A stretch of 54,186 bases of DNA. It comes from Hydrogenophaga sp. (GTDB taxonomy: Bacteria; Pseudomonadota; Gammaproteobacteria; Burkholderiales; Burkholderiaceae_C). The DNA is taken from assembly GCF_026125825.1 (NCBI RefSeq), contig NZ_JAHCKK010000021.1:1-54186 (forward strand), given 5' to 3'. The notes under the pieces were generated by a model. It made no database searches, was not told the origin of the DNA, and worked only from the letters and a program-made list of their open reading frames with translations. Positions 53,071-54,186 of this stretch are shown in pieces. Both the position numbers and the translations under genes were made by a program. Every line of letters begins with the position of its first letter. Position 1 is the stretch's first letter.

Positions 53071-53715
53071 TCAGCCCTTGGCCCGACTGAGCATCAACTC
53101 GGTGTTCACCTTGCGGTCCGCATTCACCTTCTGCACCGAAGGCCGCTCGCCCAGCTTCTTCAGGTAATCCCGAGCCGGCGTGTCGGCCAGGAAATCGCGG
53201 CCGTAGATGATCTTGGTCGCGCTGCTCACCAGCGGCAGGTGCACCGCCGCCGCGCAATCGGCCAACGTGAACGTCGAGCCTGCGATGAACGGCGTGTACT
53301 TCGTCAGCTGGGAAAAGGCGGCCACGTTCTTCTCCAGCTGCTGGCCGATCTTCTCCTTCGCCGACTCACTCACCTTGCCGCCGAAAAACGCCTCGGGATA
53401 CAGGTTGCGCGCCACCAGCTCCAGGTGCAATTCCAGATAGCGCACCAGCTCCCGCACCTTCGCCGCCTCGAACGCATCCCGGGGCAACAGCGGCACCTCG
53501 GGATAGGCGTCCTCCAGGTACTCCAGAATCACCGTCGACTCCGACAGGGACCCCTTGTCCGTCTTCAGGTAAGGCACCTTGCCCAGCGGACTGCAGGCCT
53601 TGTCGGTCTCGCCGACCCAGGCCAGCGCCTCCTCGAACGCCACGCCCTTTTCGAGCAGGGCGAGCTTGACCTTGTTGTAGTAATTGCTGGCCGAAAAGCC
53701 GCAGAGTGTGAGCAT
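53071..53715 (-). CDS. Glutathione S-transferase family protein
   Basis: A 214-residue protein. The N-terminal thioredoxin-like domain starts MLTLCGFSASNYYNKVKLAL, with the glutathione-site segments GKVPYLKTDKG and LSESTVILEYLEDAYP (cis-Pro and Glu-Ser pair). An all-helical C-terminal domain contains TPFIAGSTFTLADCAAAVHL. The frame is open far upstream, but the ATG at 53715 starts the fold and has GGAGACAG before it. The substrate is unknown. It is convergent with the receptor gene over a 96-base gap that contains only imperfect dyads. Confidence 0.93.
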   Translation of the reverse strand: MLTLCGFSASNYYNKVKLALLEKGVAFEEALAWVGETDKACSPLGKVPYLKTDKGSLSESTVILEYLEDAYPEVPLLPRDAFEAAKVRELVRYLELHLELVARNLYPEAFFGGKVSESAKEKIGQQLEKNVAAFSQLTKYTPFIAGSTFTLADCAAAVHLPLVSSATKIIYGRDFLADTPARDYLKKLGERPSVQKVNADRKVNTELMLSRAKG

Positions 53716-53812
53716 GTCTGTCTCCGGTTGGGGTTGTGCGCGCCATCGTAGCCCCAGGGCTTGCGCCCACGCGTCCCGCAGTTGACGGGCCTGGCTGATA
53801 AACTGCCCGCCC

Positions 53813-54186
53813 ATGCGCTTGTCCCGCACCACCCACCGATTTGCCGCCTGGCTGGCCATGCTCGCCATGCTGCTGGGCGCCCTCGCGCCCACCGTGGCGC
53901 AGGCGGTGGTCTCCGCGCAAGGCGGCCCGGGCTGGGTGCAGGTCTGCAGCGCCAGCGGCATGGTCTGGGTGCAGGCCGATGCCGCCGCCGGCGACAACGC
54001 CGCCATGGCCGATGTCGGCAAGTCCATGGCCGACGCCTCGCGCCATTGCCCCTGGTGCAACCTGCACGGCGCGGTCGGCCTGCCGCCTGCCAATGTGCAG
54101 GCCCTGGTGCTCGCGCCCCGCGCCGCGCAGCCGCCCGAGCCGTTCCGCTCGGCCCTGCCTGCGCCACCCTGGCCCGCCGCGCAGTC
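53813..54186 (+). CDS. DUF2946-like secreted protein (C-terminus off the window)
   Basis: 124 codons to the window edge without a stop. A basic start (MRLSRTTHRF) is followed by the hydrophobic AAWLAMLAMLLGALAPTVAQA, a signal peptide or membrane anchor. The domain then has WVQVCSASGMVWVQ and later HCPWCNLHG, a His/Cys pattern seen in DUF2946 proteins, which are often found near copper-handling genes. The end looks proline-rich. It is divergent from the GST gene. The metal link is inference only. Confidence 0.75.
   Translation, partial: MRLSRTTHRFAAWLAMLAMLLGALAPTVAQAVVSAQGGPGWVQVCSASGMVWVQADAAAGDNAAMADVGKSMADASRHCPWCNLHGAVGLPPANVQALVLAPRAAQPPEPFRSALPAPPWPAAQ

Overview
The window is 54 kb of GC-rich chromosomal DNA with densely packed, overlapping genes. 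Gene content and synteny (paaGIK, thiD-hemL-rubredoxin-pilGHIJ-chpA, yqgE-ruvX-pyrR-pyrB-pyrC', tripartite-tricarboxylate Bug protein beside a LysR gene) point to a betaproteobacterium of the Burkholderiales, most likely Comamonadaceae (Hydrogenophaga-like). This taxonomic call is inference from content. I see no rRNA, CRISPR array, insertion sequence or prophage. One tRNA-Met is present.

Layout. 1-2560 (minus): opgGH for osmoregulated periplasmic glucans, opgH cut by the window edge. 2572-2766: an intergenic block with a near-consensus sigma-54 promoter, an IHF-like core and two exact TGTC-N10-GACA sites. 2751-7614 (minus): glrR, qseG, glrK and miaB, i.e. the GlrK/GlrR (QseE/QseF) two-component system. 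7706-9399: a small secreted protein, a methyltransferase and yaeQ. 9461-9619: tRNA-Met with terminator and promoter. 9616-13080: phenylacetate catabolism (enoyl-CoA hydratase divergent from paaG-paaI-paaK, with a PaaR-like operator between). 13077-16822 (minus): M61 peptidase, dsbC, UbiH-like monooxygenase. 16899-20635: MOSC protein, N-formylglutamate amidohydrolase, Bug binding protein, LysR regulator. 20811-24888: ychF, a small protein, a pseudouridine synthase, an MFS exporter and a YqaA membrane protein. 25068-27969: dusB-fis-purH. 28019-30270 (minus): hemL and thiD. 30423-40382: rubredoxin, then the type IV pilus chemosensory genes pilG-pilH-pilI-pilJ-chpA. 40443-41942 (minus): DNA photolyase. 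42008-47150: yqgE, ruvX, pyrR, pyrB, a non-catalytic dihydroorotase pyrC', an acyltransferase and a VOC protein. 47147-52974: a PQQ-dependent quinohemoprotein alcohol dehydrogenase, a PqqU/YncD-type TonB receptor and a divergent AcoR-like regulator. 53071-54186: a glutathione S-transferase and a truncated DUF2946-like gene.

How the genes work together. Two candidate regulatory systems stand out. First, the region between glrR and opgG has the parts expected of a GlrR-activated sigma-54 promoter, which would put periplasmic glucan synthesis under the adjacent envelope-sensing kinase. Second, a PQQ-dependent alcohol dehydrogenase sits directly upstream of a receptor that closely resembles E. 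coli PqqU (the PQQ importer), with no pqq biosynthesis genes in view. This suggests a cofactor-scavenging alcohol oxidation module. An approximately 86-bp dispersed repeat lies before ruvX and again at the start of the receptor gene, where it reads in frame with it.
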